Program-made: the position numbers and the translations under genes | Assembly (NCBI GenBank): GCA_914767715.1 | Contig: OU612074.1 | Span: 9,007,501 to 9,067,500 of the forward strand | Direction: 5' to 3' | DNA from: Membranipora membranacea | Taxonomy: Eukaryota > Bryozoa > Gymnolaemata > Cheilostomatida > Membraniporidae | Length of the DNA stretch: 60,000 nucleotides | Shown here: piece by piece, positions 59,147 to 60,000 of the stretch | Numbering within the stretch: the first letter of the stretch is position 1 | Layout: the number at the start of each line of letters is the position of its first letter | Notes under the pieces: generated by a model | Told to the model about the DNA's origin: nothing | The model's input: the letters and a program-made list of their open reading frames with translations, nothing else | Databases searched by the model: none

Positions 59147-59847
59147 CTATATTTCGAGAGAGGCAGTGAGTGTTTCGCATCTCTTGCCAACATGATCATT
59201 GCTCAGAGCGTTCATCTCTCCACAGTCACACCAGAATGTGTCACACTGGTTGTGACAGGTTCCACCATTCAGACATCCACCAACATTATCACACCAATCA
59301 TCTCCTGGTGCACCATCAACGCCTGATTAAGAGAACATGTCAATGATGTTATTTGTATGAAGTTGCAATCGAGATCGACATCAAGCTTGTCAATAAGGCG
59401 AAATTGCAAGGTCAAATAGTTGTCTTTATTAGATTACTTCATTGCAAGGGGTTTCATGTTTCATGCTCAATCAGAACCTTATCAAGATAACATGTCAATG
59501 TTGGTGTTTGTATTAATTTGTTATTAATATTGATAGCAAGTCAATAAGGTGAAAAGCAGAGGGTCGAATAAGTGCTTAGAGAATGCTTTGTTGTGAGGTA
59601 TTCATGCTTTATCGATATGTCATAGAGTTTAGAAATAGGAACTTACAGATACTGCTGCCTGATTCGCCGCTTCCAGGCATCATAGTTGGACGGCTACAGT
59701 CGTGATCTCCCTGCCATGTTGGTGGGCACTCACACCAGCAGAGGTTGGCCTCAAACACTGGGGTTCCTCCGTTATCACAAGTTTTTGGATGACAGAGTGG
59801 TGGTCCATCGGTGGCAGTCTTAGTTCGTGCACAAGGGTTGCCGCTCA
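59147..59847 (-). CDS. SCR-2: secreted cysteine-rich EGF-like protein, 3' part
   Basis: Two last exons, 59847-59647 (201 nt) and 59322-59147, with the same lengths and phases as SCR-1 exons where they align. They code for the module CHPKTCDNGGTPV then LCWCECPPTWQGDHDC, and the EGF-like module with CLNGGTC and FWCDC. The C-terminus ends after KRCETLTASLEI, without the Thr/Pro tail of SCR-1. The signal peptide and first module lie beyond the window; the frame upstream of 59847 is intron. Tail-to-tail with SCR-1, 6.5 kb apart, so an inverted duplication is likely. No poly(A) signal was assigned. Confidence 0.85.
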
Positions 59848-60000
59848 CTGTAAAAAAATTAATAAACAAACAAATGTTAATTTTCTCCAAGAACATGGGT
59901 CTCTAAGAATTATTAACCCTGCAAAACTAAACTATGTGAAATGAAGCACATTTGATAGTACCGTCTCTGGATTGCTAAAAAGAACCCAGATTATGATTTA

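Overview
The window is nuclear DNA of an animal, most likely a marine or other aquatic invertebrate. Coding sequence is split into short exons (73-394 nt) with GT-AG introns, the DNA is AT-rich, and the space between genes is full of tRNA-derived SINEs, non-LTR retrotransposon remnants and small inverted-repeat elements. I cannot place the phylum from sequence alone.

Three genes for 12-TM major facilitator proteins of the monocarboxylate transporter (MCT/SLC16) type fill much of the window. MCT-A (minus, 11636 to 2172) has 12 coding-exon positions and 531 codons. One position is represented by two tandem homologous exons of exactly 134 nt and the same phase (5011-5144 and 4309-4442), the arrangement expected of mutually exclusive exons. 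They encode the TM8-loop-TM9 cassette, the region that carries substrate residues in classical MCTs. MCT-B (plus, 38097-45421, 523 codons) and MCT-C (minus, 35686 to 26624, 556 codons) are close paralogues in head-to-head orientation, about 2.4 kb apart. They have nine coding exons each, and six of the nine have identical lengths. B and C keep the MCT lysine of TM1 and the acidic-x3-Arg pair of TM8; A has none of these.

At the right end lie two paralogous genes for secreted cysteine-rich, EGF-like proteins in tail-to-tail orientation. SCR-1 (plus, 50833-52666) is complete, with TATA box, leader exon and poly(A) signal. SCR-2 (minus, 59147-59847) runs off the window edge.

Layout: 1-2171 no recognised gene; 2172-11664 MCT-A; 11.7-22.1 kb repeats only, including a 1.7-kb direct duplication of a LINE-derived unit with a minisatellite and rearranged inverted copies; 22.1-24.1 kb a broken copy of the 3' end of MCT-C; 24.1-26.6 kb repeats and unrecognised sequence; 26.6-35.7 kb MCT-C; 35.7-38.1 kb the shared upstream region; 38.1-45.6 kb MCT-B; 45.6-50.5 kb a perfect 113-bp-arm hairpin, a relic of an MCT exon and a long-TIR element; 50.5-53.06 kb SCR-1; 53.1-59.1 kb a DNA element interrupted by a reverse-transcriptase fragment, plus minor repeats; 59.1-60.0 kb SCR-2.

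The genes were assembled by hand from splice sites and reading phase. Every exon of the three MCT genes and of SCR-1 joins in frame. Transcript data were not available, so alternative splicing and leader exons are inferred.
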